Positions 13,113 through 24,758 of a DNA stretch of 64,000 nt are shown here, one piece after another. Position 1 is the stretch's first letter. Every line of letters starts with the position of its first letter. The translations under genes and the position numbers were made by a program. Source of the DNA: Talpa occidentalis (taxonomy: Eukaryota; Chordata; Mammalia; Eulipotyphla; Talpidae); NCBI RefSeq assembly GCF_014898055.3, contig NW_023603184.1:35277359-35341358 (forward strand). Reading direction: 5' to 3'. The notes under the pieces were generated by a model. It had not been told where the DNA came from, ran no database searches, and saw only the letters and a list, made by a program, of their open reading frames with translations.

Positions 13113-13222
13113 TTTTTTTTTTGTGGGAACCTCGTTGGTGGCAGGGAATCAAACTGGTGCTGCAGAGGCTACGGACAGCCTCGCAACCCAGCGCTCAACC
13201 GCTGCACCACCAGGGGAGGCCC
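13113..13222 (-). mobile_element. half-length SINE (tRNA-like head plus A tail)
   Basis: In reverse complement the sequence gives only the head of the local SINE (GGCCTCCCCTGGTGGTGCAG, then the GCGCTGGGTTGCGAGG and GCCTCTGCAGCACC segments) and stops about 95 bp in. An A run (T run on plus) follows at once, so the tRNA-unrelated body is missing. It sits inside the degraded L1. Confidence 0.75.
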
Positions 13223-13988
13223 TCTTTTTCTTCTTGATGTAGGCATTTATTGGTAAATTTCATAGACCTTCCTCTGCTGGTTTCCATTTGTTTTGATATT
13301 TTTTCCATTTTCTTTGTCTTTATATATATTTTTTATTTTGATTTCTTCTTCTACCCATTGGTTGGAGGAGTGGGTAATTTAATTTCCTTATATTTTACAG
13401 TTTTTCTCCTGTTATTGTTATTTAGTTTCATACCACTGTGATCAGAAAATATGCTGAATGTGATTCCAATCTTTTAAAATTTGTGGATCTAGTTTTTGAT
13501 GGTCTATTTATTTATATTATTACATTTGCCTACTTTTTGTAGCAACAGTCTATGCCTTAATTTGTGTAGCTTTATTCTATATTTCTCATTACATCTGGTA
13601 ATGTAAGTCCTCAGCAATGTTCATCCTTTTTGCTGTTTCAATGGTATCTGTAGATTTCTGTGGCTTTTTGAATTCATATGTAGTAGAATGGAATAGAATT
13701 ATATGAGGATCAGGTTGATAGCATACACACAGAACTTTCTGAGAATTTGGTCGAGGTTGTTTCAAATCCATTGATAAATCTGATATTTTTATAATATTGA
13801 CACAGTTCATGAACATGTTAAATCTTTCTACATTTATTTTATTTTCTTTAAAGATCTTAGTGATGTACTGTACTTTGTGCAGAGTTCTTGTATATTTTTA
13901 CATTTTATTTTTAAATAACTGAATTTTTATGGTATTGCAAATTTAGTACTTTTAGACTTTTTTGTGATCTTTGCAGTTAGTACTGGTC

Positions 13989-13992
13989 TTTT

Positions 13993-14021
<29 letters not shown>
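13989..14021 (+). repeat. (TTTA)n microsatellite
   Basis: About eight consecutive TTTA units lie within the degraded L1 interval. Confidence 0.95.
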
Positions 14022-14023
<2 letters not shown>

Positions 14024-14995
14024 ATTAAGGTAATATTTTTGTTCTGTATTTGTTGCTGGTATGTGAAAATACAATGAACTACTTTGCATATTGATCTTCA
14101 TATAGAAATTTCTTTGTTCTAATAATTTATGGAAAATTTGAAAAATACATACTGAATTACCTCTACAGTGAAAAATAACAGCATTAACCTACATTTCAAA
14201 TTTTTATATCTTGTACTTTCAACATTATTTCCTTTTGTCTTTTTTATGGTGTTCAGCGCCAGTGGGAATAGAAGTGATTTGGGGACTATGGTTTGTCCTA
14301 AACTAAAAATATTAATACTAATTAAATGTGGTGACTCCTGCAGTTGTTTTAAGGACTCTGTATCACATCAATCAAGTTCTGTTTACTCCTTTTTTTTAAT
14401 AGTTTGATATTGAATTTTATCAAATATTTTCTCTAAATATATTGAGATAACTCTGAAATTTTCCTTTATTATCTTATTTGCCAAATTGCTTTCAACGATT
14501 ATGAATATTATCTAAACTTGCATTCCTGGAGTAAAACATTTTTTTATAAAATATTATTTAATATTACTAGATTCAACTTGCTAACATTTTTATCAGAATT
14601 TTTGTATCTATACTCTTCAAAGTGACTTTCTTGTAATTTTCCTCTCCTTTAACATGCATTTCAAGTTTTGATATAAGTGTTGTACAGTTCTCATGGTTGT
14701 ATTCTAGAAGCTTTTGTAGGTTTGATTTTAAATTTCTTCCCTTAATTTGTTTGGCAGAATGAGAAAGTGACTGTACATTGTTATGTATTTTTCTTTAGAA
14801 AATTTTTAAAATATAGCCAATTTTTTAAAATACCACAATTACTATATGATTCACCTACTTTTTGTCTTTTTAGTGAGTCTTCTCTAGAAACTTTTTAATT
14901 TTATATTGAAATTATGTAAAATTATTGATAATAATCTTTTATCATTATAATACTTGATTTATCTAATTTTCTGTTTCTCCTTTTATAGCATTCTT

Positions 14996-15411
14996 TTTTT
15001 TAATAAATTTTATTTTTATATTCCCCATACAATTGCAACCCCCTTATTTTGACCCCAATCCCTCCCCTCCCCACACCCTACCCCCCATAGAGTGTCTCTG
15101 GTTCATAGTTGTTTGTTGATTTTGATTTTCACTTTCTTATAGTTATTCATTTTCCTGGTCCCTTATTTAAGTTTTCTAGATTCCTGCTATGAGTGAGACC
15201 ATCCGGTATTTTTCTTTTTCTTTCTGGCTTATTTTGCTGAGCATGATCCCTTCCAGTGCCATCCATGCTGCTGCAAATTGCATGTGTTTATCTTTTTTGA
15301 ATGCTGAGTAATATTCCATGGTATATAGGTACCACATCTTCTTGATCCAGTCATCTATTTTTGGGCAATTTGGGTTGTTTCCAAAGCTTAACTATTGTAA
15401 ACAGTGCTGCT
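14996..15411 (-). mobile_element. young L1 LINE 3' end, 5'-truncated, with target-site duplication
   Basis: In reverse complement this reads L1 ORF2 C-terminus to 3' UTR, ending in the GGGGAATATAAAAATAAAAT-type tail. It is flanked by an exact 15-bp direct repeat TTTTATAGCATTCTT at 14981-14995 and 15412-15426, so both ends of the insertion are fixed. It inserted into the older antisense L1 region. Confidence 0.93.
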
Positions 15412-15426
15412 TTTTATAGCATTCTT

Positions 15427-16007
15427 ATGGCTAAAAGTTTTTCAGTTTGGTGGTCTTTCAGAAGACCTCTTCTTTGTTGAAATTGTCTCTTTTATTTGTG
15501 TGCCACTTTGATATTTTCTACTTATTTCTTTGTTATTATTTCCCTTTGAATTTTTATTTTTTTGATTGATTAAAATGGCTAACTTATTTTCAGCGTTTAT
15601 TCTTTCCACATGTATACATTTAAAGATGTATTCTTTCCTTGGTGTAACTACATTTGCATCACACAAATTTTCAAGGAACAAACACTATCTGAATATTTTA
15701 TGTGTCATTAGTGAAATAGATGGAGAAATATGACTCTACTGATATAGAGATAAAATGGAAATATAGTCACCTTGCCAAGAAGGGATGAGTGATTAATCTT
15801 GTGATATGCAAGATAAATGAAGAAAGTGAACAAAAAAGCTATTTGAAGGAACCATTTATATTGAGCTATAAGAGAAGATGACTCATTAGAAGTCACGTAG
15901 AAAAGATCAAAAGCTAAAATATGTACTCCAGTGGGTATAAGCACTCTCTTTTGAATTTCTCTTAATTAGTTCATTTGAGTGGTATAATTAAACCACCACT
16001 TCATTTC
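15427..16007. other. intergenic, no gene recognised
   Basis: The first ~260 bp may continue the old antisense L1 interrupted at 14995. The rest is unidentified AT-rich sequence. Confidence 0.4.
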
Positions 16008-16268
16008 TTTTTTTAAAAAAGACTTATTTATTTATGCATACAAGAGCTGGGGTACAGACCAGAGGCGTGGGGGATGAGAGGATTCACCAGAGTGGGGAAC
16101 AGAACAGGCAGACTGACCAAAGTACAATGCTGAGGGGAGCAGTGGGCGAGACAGGAGAGGTCTGCTGCACCATGTGGGTTGCTCCCCGGCTGGCTGGGGA
16201 TTGAACTCATGCTTCAGAGGCTGCAGACAGCTTCACTGGTCTTAACCCCTTGTGCCACCAGGGAGTCC
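16008..16268 (-). mobile_element. tRNA-derived SINE
   Basis: The reverse complement begins with GGGACTCCCTGGTGGCACAA and includes the complete body and a TTTATGCATAAATAAATA-type tail. It is flanked by imperfect direct repeats CCACCACTTCATTTC (15993) and CCACTACTTTATTTC (16267). Confidence 0.9.
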
Positions 16269-18155
16269 CCACTACTTTATTTCAATACAGTTCTAGCACT
16301 GGGGATAAACTAATGAAAAAAATTTGTTATAGCATCTGCATTATAGAGCTAATATTTTTACAAGAATAAGAAAAAAATATCATTTTAGGGGAATATAAAT
16401 ACTATGAAGAAAATGACGTGGGTTAATAGAAAGGACATAATTGGGAAAAATAATACTTTGGATAGTGCTCAGGGTATACCACTCTGAGGAGATGTTTGAA
16501 CAGAGACTGAATGTAGAAGCATTTGAGGGACTTAGAATAATGTGCCCCATTCATTCAAATCCATATCAAGGAATCTTTAAAATAAGAAATGGTATTTTTA
16601 TAAATAGGGAAAATAATGGGGTGGGGGGGGAAAGAGAGCAAGAGAAGCTTAGAAGGACAGGGAGGAGAAAGAACTGCAGCAGATGGAATGAGCTAAGGAC
16701 AAAGTCCCAGTTGTGCTTCAGTTCAGGAATTTTATGTATGAATTATTAAATCACACACTGTGCAAGTGTTAAGAGGAATTAAATGTAATGAAATGTATGG
16801 GAATAATGTGAAATGTAAGGGATTAATAAAGTCTTGCCTGTTGTCTCCGTATCAAAAGAAAAAGATTGAGGAAAGGTCTCTGGAGTCTATTAAGTCTTCA
16901 TATTAGTATCCATCCCAGGGGAAGCAGAGTTGGAAGGGAAATACAAATACCTCCTAGTTGGCATAATAAACGATGTGCACCAAGATGCCAACAGGTGTTT
17001 CTTCAATATTTAGAGATTGAGGTAAGTCACATAATGGCTAGGTTGTGAAAAGTAGCAAGAGGCACGAGCAGAGAGCTAGGACAAGAGAGTATGGAGATGG
17101 AGGAAAAATAACAGTGTGAAAACAGATGGAGAGAGAATGCACACCGACAGCCACAGACTCCTGGGTTGACACTTTTACCCACAAGTACAATACTATACTT
17201 GTACAAGATGTCACATGAAAAACTAACCAGGGTCAAGTCTAACGTGGCAGGAGTAGCACTTATCTACCCTGTATCAATTTAACGATTGTTTCTGACCTTA
17301 TTATACAGATGAGAATGGCAAGTGGGTAAGGACCAACTTTATTTTTTTTAGAATATATCAGGTATAGTAAAAATGATCAATAAATGTTCTTGAGTGAATG
17401 AATTTGTGAATAAATGGATTAGGAAGCATGGCCATGAAGCATAGATTTTATGGAAACAAGACCCAGGACTAGAATGATGAAGCATCTGAGAAACAGAATA
17501 AGGTTGTGTGGTGGCAGGATGATCATGAAGCTGCAAGATTAGGCGAGAATGAGAAGGTAGACATTAACTCTTATCCTTATGAAGATCAGTTCTAGGAAAT
17601 GGAGTGTGCTGTTTGGGGTGTGGTGGAGGTTAGTGGCGAATGGTACAGTAAGAAGATGCCACATTGAAGACAAAGCTGCTGCAGGGGTAGATATAACCCC
17701 GCGTAGCAAGTTAGGGAGTCGAATGAAAAACCAATAGAGTTATTTCTGAACCCAGTAGAAATTGTAAGATTCATGAATATAGGTTTATATAATAAGCAGT
17801 TACATTGAGTGCCGATTAGGTGATTAGGTGCTCTGAGCAATGTTTACATACTTGGAAATGATGTCTCAGATGTAAGATAATGTCAGTTTTCAAGCCTTCT
17901 TAAAAAATCCACAAAAATAAGAGAGTAAGTTAATTCTTTTGGATGCACTCATATTTTATGCTCTAAATTTCTCCTATGTGTATTCCCAAGAGTGACCAAA
18001 AAACCAAAAGATTAAGAGGATGGGCATTTTTATGTGCTAACAGGTCACCTTTATGTTCTTTATGAGATATTGCAATATGATTACCACCACATGTTAGCTA
18101 CCATTTTCATCTTATTATATAATAATCAGTTCTTTGTTGTAGTGAAAAAATTTAG
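16269..18155. other. intergenic upstream of OR52E8-like gene
   Basis: No second gene is seen. Around 17350-17420 there is an L2/MIR-like end (CAATAAATGTTCTTGAGTGA). The interval should contain the promoter and any untranslated 5' exon of the plus-strand receptor, but no splice pair can be assigned by eye. Confidence 0.4.
16913..16922. promoter_or_regulatory. candidate O/E (EBF) site
   Basis: TCCCAGGGGA fits the palindromic Olf1/EBF core TCCCNNGGGA. It lies 1.7 kb upstream of the OR52E8-like start, within the distance at which olfactory receptor promoters are usually found. The match alone is weak evidence. Confidence 0.35.
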
Positions 18156-18430
18156 AGGTCCTCCCTGGTGGCACAAGGGGTTAAGACACAACCTATGAAG
18201 CTATCGGCAGCATCTGCAGCACAAGTTCGATCCCCAGCCAGGGAGCTACACACATGGCACAGCAGACCTCTCCTGCCTCACCCTCTGATCCCCTCAGCAG
18301 TGTGTTTCAGTCAATCTGCCTGTTCTTTTCCCCACTCTGTCTCTGGGGAATCGTCTCACCCCCCACACCTCTGGCCTGTACCCCAGTTCTTGTATGCATA
18401 AATAAAAAAAATTAAAAAATCTTAAAAAAA
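18156..18430 (+). mobile_element. tRNA-derived SINE (older subfamily)
   Basis: The head GTCCTCCCTGGTGGCACAAG and B box AGTTCGATCCC are followed by the family body and an A-rich tail with ATGCATAAATAAA. The flanking repeat AAAAATTTAGAG/AAAAAATTAGAA is imperfect. It lies 200 bp upstream of the OR52E8-like CDS. Confidence 0.9.
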
Positions 18431-18631
18431 AATTAGAATTAGTCTCCTAGCAATTTTGAAGAACATAATATAATAACATGGGCTACAATCACTATTAAAC
18501 TTCTGTGTTTAAATAAGACCAAGGAAGTTTAAAGCGTTAATGTGCATTTTACCAGGAATCTGAACAAAGAGAGATGGAGCAAGTGTCACTGATGGGAAGG
18601 CAGTAGTCACCGCTCCCCACAACAGCTGACT

Positions 18632-19585
18632 GTGGCAGAAAGAATGTCTTCACCTAACGAAACCCAGTTCCATCCTTCTTCATTCCTCCTCTTGGGTATC
18701 CCAGGCCTGGAAGGTATGCATGTCTGGATTGGATTCCCCTTTTTCTTTGTGTATGTTGTTGCACTCCTGGGCAATAGTCTTGTCTTGTTCGTCATCCAGA
18801 CTGAACGTAGTCTCCACGAGCCCATGTACTACTTCCTGGCCATGTTGGACTCTATTGACTTGGGCTTATCCACAGCCACCATCCCCAAAATGCTGGGCAT
18901 CTTCTGGTTCAACTTAAGGGATATTTGGTTTGAAAGCTGTCTTTCCCAGATGTTCTTCATCCATTTCTTCACTGCCATGGAGAGCATTGTGTTGGTGGCC
19001 ATGGCCTTTGACCGTTACATTGCCATTTGTAAACCTCTTCGATACACGGTGATCCTCAGCAGCAAGATGATCAGTGTCATTGCAGGAGTGGCCATTCTGC
19101 GGAGCTTGTACATGGTGGTCCCACTGGTGTTTCTACTCCTGAGGCTGCCCTTCTGTGGGCATCATGTCATCCCTCATACCTACTGTGAGCACATGGGCAT
19201 TGCCCGTCTGGCCTGTGCCAGCATCAGGGTGAATATTCTGTTTGGCCTTGGTAACATTTCTCTCTTATTACTAGATGTGCTCCTTATTTTTCTTTCCTAT
19301 GTCAGGATTCTCTACGCTGTCTTTTGCCTGCCCTCCTGGGAGGCCCGGTTCAAAGCCCTCAGCACCTGTGGCTCCCACATTGGTGTGATCTTAGCCTTTT
19401 TTACACCAGCCTTTTTCTCTTTCTTGACACACCGTTTTGGACACAATGTTCCTCAGTACATACATATCCTCTTAGCTAATTTATACGTGGTTGTTCCACC
19501 AGCCCTCAATCCTGTAATCTATGGAGTCAGGACAAAACAGATTAGGGAGCGAGTTTTGAGGATTTTTTTAAAAAAAGATGGTTAA
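18632..19585 (+). CDS. OR52E8-like: olfactory receptor, OR52E8/OR52E6-like
   Basis: This is an intact class I odorant receptor of 317 residues, a G-protein-coupled receptor that would signal through G-olf in olfactory cilia. Visible landmarks are a sequon at N9 (NETQ), TM1 GN at 47-48, [10 protein letters not shown] at 61-70, C103 before TM3, [11 protein letters not shown] at 126-136, the class I second extracellular loop with C175, C185 and C195 ([15 protein letters not shown]), KALSTCGSH at 241-249, [10 protein letters not shown] at 289-298, and a short basic tail. Length and all key residues are normal. The start is supported by the OR52E-type MAxRM leader; M5 is an alternative. It is the only plus-strand receptor here. 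A tandem duplication begins 16 bp after the stop codon. Subfamily assignment rests on close resemblance to remembered human OR52E8/OR52E6; which of the two is orthologous cannot be settled without a tree. Confidence 0.95.
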   Translation: MAERMSSPNETQFHPSSFLLLGIPGLEGMHVWIGFPFFFVYVVALLGNSLVLFVIQTERSLHEPMYYFLAMLDSIDLGLSTATIPKMLGIFWFNLRDIWFESCLSQMFFIHFFTAMESIVLVAMAFDRYIAICKPLRYTVILSSKMISVIAGVAILRSLYMVVPLVFLLLRLPFCGHHVIPHTYCEHMGIARLACASIRVNILFGLGNISLLLLDVLLIFLSYVRILYAVFCLPSWEARFKALSTCGSHIGVILAFFTPAFFSFLTHRFGHNVPQYIHILLANLYVVVPPALNPVIYGVRTKQIRERVLRIFLKKDG

Positions 19586-19600
19586 CTGTTGGTAGTTTAG

Positions 19601-20125
19601 AAAGTCTTCCAGTTCTTATTTTCTTATATGCTCAATAGAAGGGGTGTATAATCTATAAATATTGAATGCATGGAGCAGAGGTGAATATTAACTAATGACA
19701 TTTCTTTATATATAATGTTCTGAATTTAAGGGTAATAATTTTATTGATGATGACATTATAATTTGTGAGGATTGATCATTTCCAAAAACTTTATATTTGT
19801 TTGTTAATATTTTTAAAATATTTAATATTGGGTTAATATTGGACTACATTTTCGTTTTCTTTAAAAAATCTTCCAGTTCTTATTTTCTCATATGCTCATT
19901 AGAATGGGTGTATAATCTATAAGTATTGAATGCAGGGAGCAGAGGTGAATATTAGCAGTAATGACATTACTTTCTATATAATCTTTTGAATTTAAAGGTA
20001 ATTTTATTGATGATGATATCATTTGTAAAGATTGCATCATTTACAAAAACTTTATATTTGTTTTTTAATATTTTAAAAATATTTAATATTAGGTTAATAT
20101 TGGGTTACATTGTTGTTTTCTTTAT
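19601..20125 (+). repeat. tandem duplication in the 3' flank of the OR52E8-like gene
   Basis: Two head-to-tail copies of about 262 bp (19601-19863 and 19865-20125) share segments such as CTTCCAGTTCTTATTTTC, GGGTGTATAATCTATAA and ATTTTATTGATGATGA, with scattered substitutions and small indels. The first copy starts 16 bp after the stop codon, so the duplication probably lengthens or doubles part of the 3' UTR. Confidence 0.92.
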
Positions 20126-20509
20126 AGAAGCGTAGGATGACCCCTTCAGCAATGTTGCCACACTGCGCCCACCACCACAGAACCCATAGTCCAGCCCCAT
20201 GGGCCCTTGCATTCTCCTGCTCTTTTTTCTCGTCCCTCCCCTCCCCCTGCTCCCCTTCTCTGGTTGCCCGCATTCCGCAGTCAGTTTTCAAGGGTTAGTT
20301 CTTGCCACGAGATTATATTTGTATTGTTTGATCAAGGTAGCTCCATAAAGTCACTATACTCCCAAGTTTTTAGATGAAGGTTTGAGTCTTAGGATGGTTA
20401 AATGATTCATCTGAAAATCCAGGTGTTAGTGGGAGGTAGATTATTAGGTCAGGGAGTTTTTGTACCAGTTTCTGAATCACCAGAGTAAATATGAAAGCAA
20501 CAGAATGAA
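20126..20509. other. GC-rich unidentified patch
   Basis: The stretch 20126-20280 is markedly GC-rich (CCTCCCCTCCCCCTGCTCCC) in AT-rich surroundings and ends the duplicated block. No repeat family or coding similarity is recognised; an LTR or processed pseudogene fragment is possible. Confidence 0.3.
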
Positions 20510-20658
20510 GTTTGTTTTTAAGAATAATACATAACAGCGGTTGAGTTGCGAAGCTTCTGCGGCGCAGGCTCGATCCCCGGCTACATGGCGCGCAGAAGCA
20601 GTGTACTCCGGTCCTTCCAGAATGAGTGCATGTGTTTGTTTTTAAGAATAATACATAA
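20510..20658 (+). mobile_element. shrunken SINE between 25-bp direct repeats
   Basis: An exact 25-bp direct repeat (contains TTTTTAAGAATAATACATAA) at 20510-20534 and 20634-20658 encloses 99 bp of SINE pieces in the right order: CAGCGGTTGAG, TTGCGAAGCT, TCTGCGGCGC, CTCGATCCCCGGC, ACATGGCGCGCAGA, AGCAGTGTACTCCGGTCCTTC. The first ~17 bp, several internal blocks and the A tail are missing. Confidence 0.75.
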
Positions 20659-23404
20659 TTTTGGTGACAGGGTTCTCGAACTAATAATAATAACATGAAC
20701 TCAACCTATACTATCTTAAATAATTTACTTACATTAACATGCCTACTTATTAAGTAAATTCTTTCATGTCATTACTCTTAACAATCGACTTTTGATGTAA
20801 GTAAACTGTGAATTAGGCAATTTTTGTAACCAATTTTATATATATTTTGGTTCTAGACACCTGGGGAAATTGGAGTAATGATTCTTGAAATTTGTCTTCC
20901 TTAATACAAAAAAAATTTCCCAAGTGTATCTTTGGTGTAAATTTGAGGAGAAAAACAATACAGATTCTTTACAACCTCGGAATAAGGAAGGATTTTAAAA
21001 TAACACTCAAGTACAAACGTATTCATGCAAACAATATTGGAAATTTATCAAACACTCACATTAAAATTATGAACTGTTTTCATCAAATATACCATTAACA
21101 GAGAGACTAGGTGGACCAAATGACTTGATTATGAATTATAGAGAGGACTCCTGTAAATTGGTAAGAAAAAGGAACATCACCACATAGAAGGACTGGCTTA
21201 CATAGGGATTTTGCAAAAGAAGTTTACACGGATTTCTAGTAAATTTCAAAAGGATGTTCTACTTCTAGTTATAAGGGAGATACATTTAAAATCACTAATA
21301 GAGAGTTGAGGAAAACTTTTTCCATCCCCTACAAAATTAAATTAAAATTTTAATTACAAAATTTAATTTCATTTCCTCCAAAATTTAATTGCAAAAATTA
21401 AAACAATTATGAGTCAGAAGTATACTGATTAACATAAAAAACATTCATAGTGTAATGAAATAAAATAAGGGCTATAAGGATTAACAGTTCAAATGTAAAC
21501 ATTAGTCAGATATGGATCTTTTTCACTCTTTGCTTAGTTGGCATTTATCTTTTTCCACTTTGAGGTGGCACTTTCTTTCTCACCTTGCTTAACTTGGGTT
21601 CCTGGTGATAGGTTTTCATTGCACCAACCATGTGATAGACATTCATCTCAGAGTTTAACACACACCAGAAAAAAATCAGGTAAATATTTGTTCTATGACA
21701 GAGTGGGGAAGGAGCCCAGTGATGTATGGTAGTGACTGTGCGTGCTCTGGTGGTGGGTGCACTATGGTAATAGCCTGGGAAGGGGGGTGGACCCTATAAT
21801 TCCAAAATACAAACAACAATACAAACCAATATTACTTTAATATAAAAAAATACTTTCCACAATTTAATGTATACAAATGTTAATTTTTAACAATGTATCC
21901 CTGAAACTGATATGATGTTGTAAGCCACTATCACCACTTTTTATACTCTTAAATACAATAGTAGAAACTTTCAATACTTTAAAAAGCAATGGAACTGGAG
22001 GCAGAAGAAACCTAACATGCCTGGTTTTAAAACCACTAATACTGCTCTCTGGTTTGCTATTTCAATTCTCAAATTAAAATTTTCCATTTAAAAAAAAGAT
22101 TCGTTCTGTGCTCATAATGCTAAAATCCTAAAGTGTAAGGGTTGTGAAGGGCATTCAATAAGCAGTAAACATAATAAAGGTAAAATAGAAAGAAATACAT
22201 GCTATAAAAATGAAAGCAGGACCATGAAAATTGAGAGTACTAGAATACATTTTAAAATATGGTGGATAGGGTGGACCTCAGATACAGTCACACTTGCACA
22301 AAGAATTGACATCACATTCATAGTAGAAGCAAATCCAGAAGATACAGTATGGACTGTTTGGCTGCTAAAATTTATCTTCAGGCTCTTGGTAATAGTCATC
22401 TGTTAGGATTAATTAGAAAAGTAATAAAGTTTGTCATGTAACTGTGAACTTGTGAAATAATGTGTGGTTCCTTTAAGAACTTGATGCTATGCTTGTGTAT
22501 TTTTATAAGGAGTTTTGTTAAAAAAAATAATTTGAACTAGTGCAGATCATCATCAGGGAACTTTTCACCATCCCAGTGATAAAGACTATGCTTCAAACTC
22601 TTGAGTTTTTAACCTTATAGAAAAGTAGTTCAAGGAGAAATAAAAGTAATTTAAGGAGTACAAGATCAAAGACTAGGGAACCAGATAACCTAGGTTTAAA
22701 TCAGCCTCTGTCATTTGCTGACTTTGTAACTTTTATTGAGTAATTAACGTCTCTGTGGTGAAGTATGTGGTTCAGTATACAAACCCAGCAGAAAATAGTA
22801 TCATACTCACAGTCGTTTTTAAGATCCAGTGAATATACATGAGGAAGTAACTGGAAAGTGGACACTACTCCTGTTTGTTATTATTTTTGTGGTTGTTATT
22901 ATTTTCTTGAAAACCATTTTCTGTGGGGGAAAAAACTACCTTTTGAAAGAAAGCAACTATGGAGGAAGACATAAGGAATCTAGAGTAGATACCGAAGAAG
23001 TGAGTGAAAATTAAGAAAATGGGGTTTCTGTGAAAGAAAGAAGAAAAGGGAGGGAAAAGTTGGGGGAGATAGGACTTAAGAGACAGAGATTATGCTGGAG
23101 ATGTGAGCAGTCTAAGAAAGCGACAGATGGCCTGTTTTAGGGGCAATGGTAATTGGCACCATATGGCTCAAAAGCAAGAGCCATGCTGAATATTACTGGG
23201 GTCACACCAATGCTCCCAGCTCAGGACCTGGCCTCTAGTTGTCTTTCCAGCCACGTCCCTTGTTCTTCCCTTCTCTCTTACCCTCCAATTATCCAAAAAC
23301 ATTTGTAGGCGCAAACTTGCTTCTGTTTGCCTTAATATTTTATGGAATTGTTTCATTTTCACCAAATAATTCCCATTTGCTTTTCTCTTAATAATTCAAA
23401 AGTT
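20659..23404. other. intergenic between OR52E and OR52N genes
   Basis: No gene is recognised. A probable L1 3' end fragment lies at about 21800-21960 (TGTATCCCTGAAACTGATAT) and a MIR at about 22685-22765 on plus (TTTGCTGACTTTGTAAC, then TAATTAACGTCTCTGTGG). Otherwise AT-rich. Confidence 0.4.
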
Positions 23405-23673
23405 GGGGCCTCTCTGGTGGCTCAGCGGTTAAAGACAGCTATCACGCTATTGGCAGCCACGGCCTGGGTTTGATCCCGGGCCAGGGAGCTACCATGGCTC
23501 AGTAGACCTCTACTGACTTGCCTGCTGCTCCCCTTAGCAGTTTATTTTAGTAGATCCACCTGTTCTGCTCCACACTCTGTCTCTGGTGAATCTTCTCAAG
23601 ACCCTGACATCTGTCCTATACCCCAGTTCTTGTATGCATAAATAATCTTTAAAAAATAAATAAATCTTTAAAA
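23405..23673 (+). mobile_element. tRNA-derived SINE
   Basis: The element has a head (GGGCCTCTCTGGTGGCTCAG), B box and full body. Its tail has two TAAATCTTTAAAAAA-like units. It is flanked by AATTCAAAAGTT (23393-23404) and AATTCAAGAGTT (23674-23685), a 12-bp target-site duplication with one mismatch. Confidence 0.93.
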
Positions 23674-24084
23674 AATTCAAGAGTTATATGCTACCTTTCT
23701 GTGAAACCTTTACTTCATACTTTGATAGCTATTGATAGTGAATCGGTTATCATGAATTTTGCAATAATATTCTGTAAAATTACTTTGGTATCATTTTGTA
23801 ACAATGAGTCCCTTGCATTTTATAACCTCTTTTAATTAGAAATTCATTCGTGTTTTTGCATTCATTTATATTTTTGAATGTATCAGATGGAGTCAGCCAC
23901 ATAGAAGGTATCTAGAAAAACTTGTTGACTGACATTGCTGGCATGTTTGTAGAACTCAATAAAATCTCATTTTAAACCTACTTTTTATTGTCTGTATGAT
24001 TAAAAAGATTTCCCCTTAAACTATGATGTTCAGAATTAATCTAAGTTGAAGCTTAGAGGTCATGGCAATGATGTCAACTCCAAC

Positions 24085-24300
24085 TTATTAAGTGGGTGCA
24101 TATATCAGAACTGATGCTAAGTGCTTTCTTTACTTTAATCAGCCAAATAAATATTTGTGGTCAGTTTTCTTTCCCACCTTTGATGAAAAGGTATGAACGC
24201 TGAAGTTTAAAGAGATGAGTCTGCCAAAAACTAGTGGCTAGAAATTTAAAAGGCACAAAAACTTAAAGTCTGGAACTGAATTCAAAGCTCACGTCTCCCC
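24085..24300 (-). mobile_element. MIR SINE relic
   Basis: GATGCTAAGTGCTTTCTTTA, a degenerate 'gatgaaaaggtatgaa' segment and GGAACTGAATTCAAAGCTC follow the order of antisense MIR (growth of the core, deletion of the head). Strongly diverged. Confidence 0.6.
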
Positions 24301-24758
24301 AACTCTGTCTTATTTGTTTTTTTTCCTCTCGCCATACTGCATTTATTTTTAAAATTACCTCATTTTATATCCATTTATGTTTTCTCTTATGTTTCTCTGG
24401 CCAAGTTTATATTATAAGTTATCTGAGGACAGAGGCTATCCCATTCAACCGTTGTTCATTAAACCCAAAGTATGACCAATAATATGACCTAAATCACTGT
24501 CTCAATAATAATGAGTGAATAAATGAGTGAATGAATTATGGAACATGTTAGCGATTTAGTCAATGCTTTGCCCATTTAATTGATAATTTCACAATTACAT
24601 TTTTAGTTTCAATTTAAATGGAGAATACAAACTGATGAAATGTATTAAATGAAATGTAGAATCTAATATTTTAAAAAAAAACTATGTAGTCAGTAATTTA
24701 AATTGGGAGATTTCACAAAACATCTAAATCCAACTTGCCTTAAAAAATATTGGAAAAT
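24301..24758. other. intergenic, no gene recognised
   Basis: AT-rich sequence with a GAGTGAATAAATGAGTGAAT low-complexity stretch near 24510, resembling the end of an old L2 or MIR. Confidence 0.35.

Larger units (their letters stand above)
12780..14995 (-). mobile_element. degraded L1 LINE, antisense (3' UTR and ORF2 pieces)
   Basis: Antisense L1 is recognised in blocks: 12780-12950 (an L1M 3' UTR-like segment around ACTGTACCCATTAAACATTA), 12980-13110 and 13223-13260 (TTCCTCAAGGTGTAAAGTTA; TTCTTGATGTAGGCATTTAT), 13430-13520 (CACTGTGATCAGAAAATATG), and weaker matches to about 14970. Several copies may be involved. No ORF survives. Confidence 0.6.
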
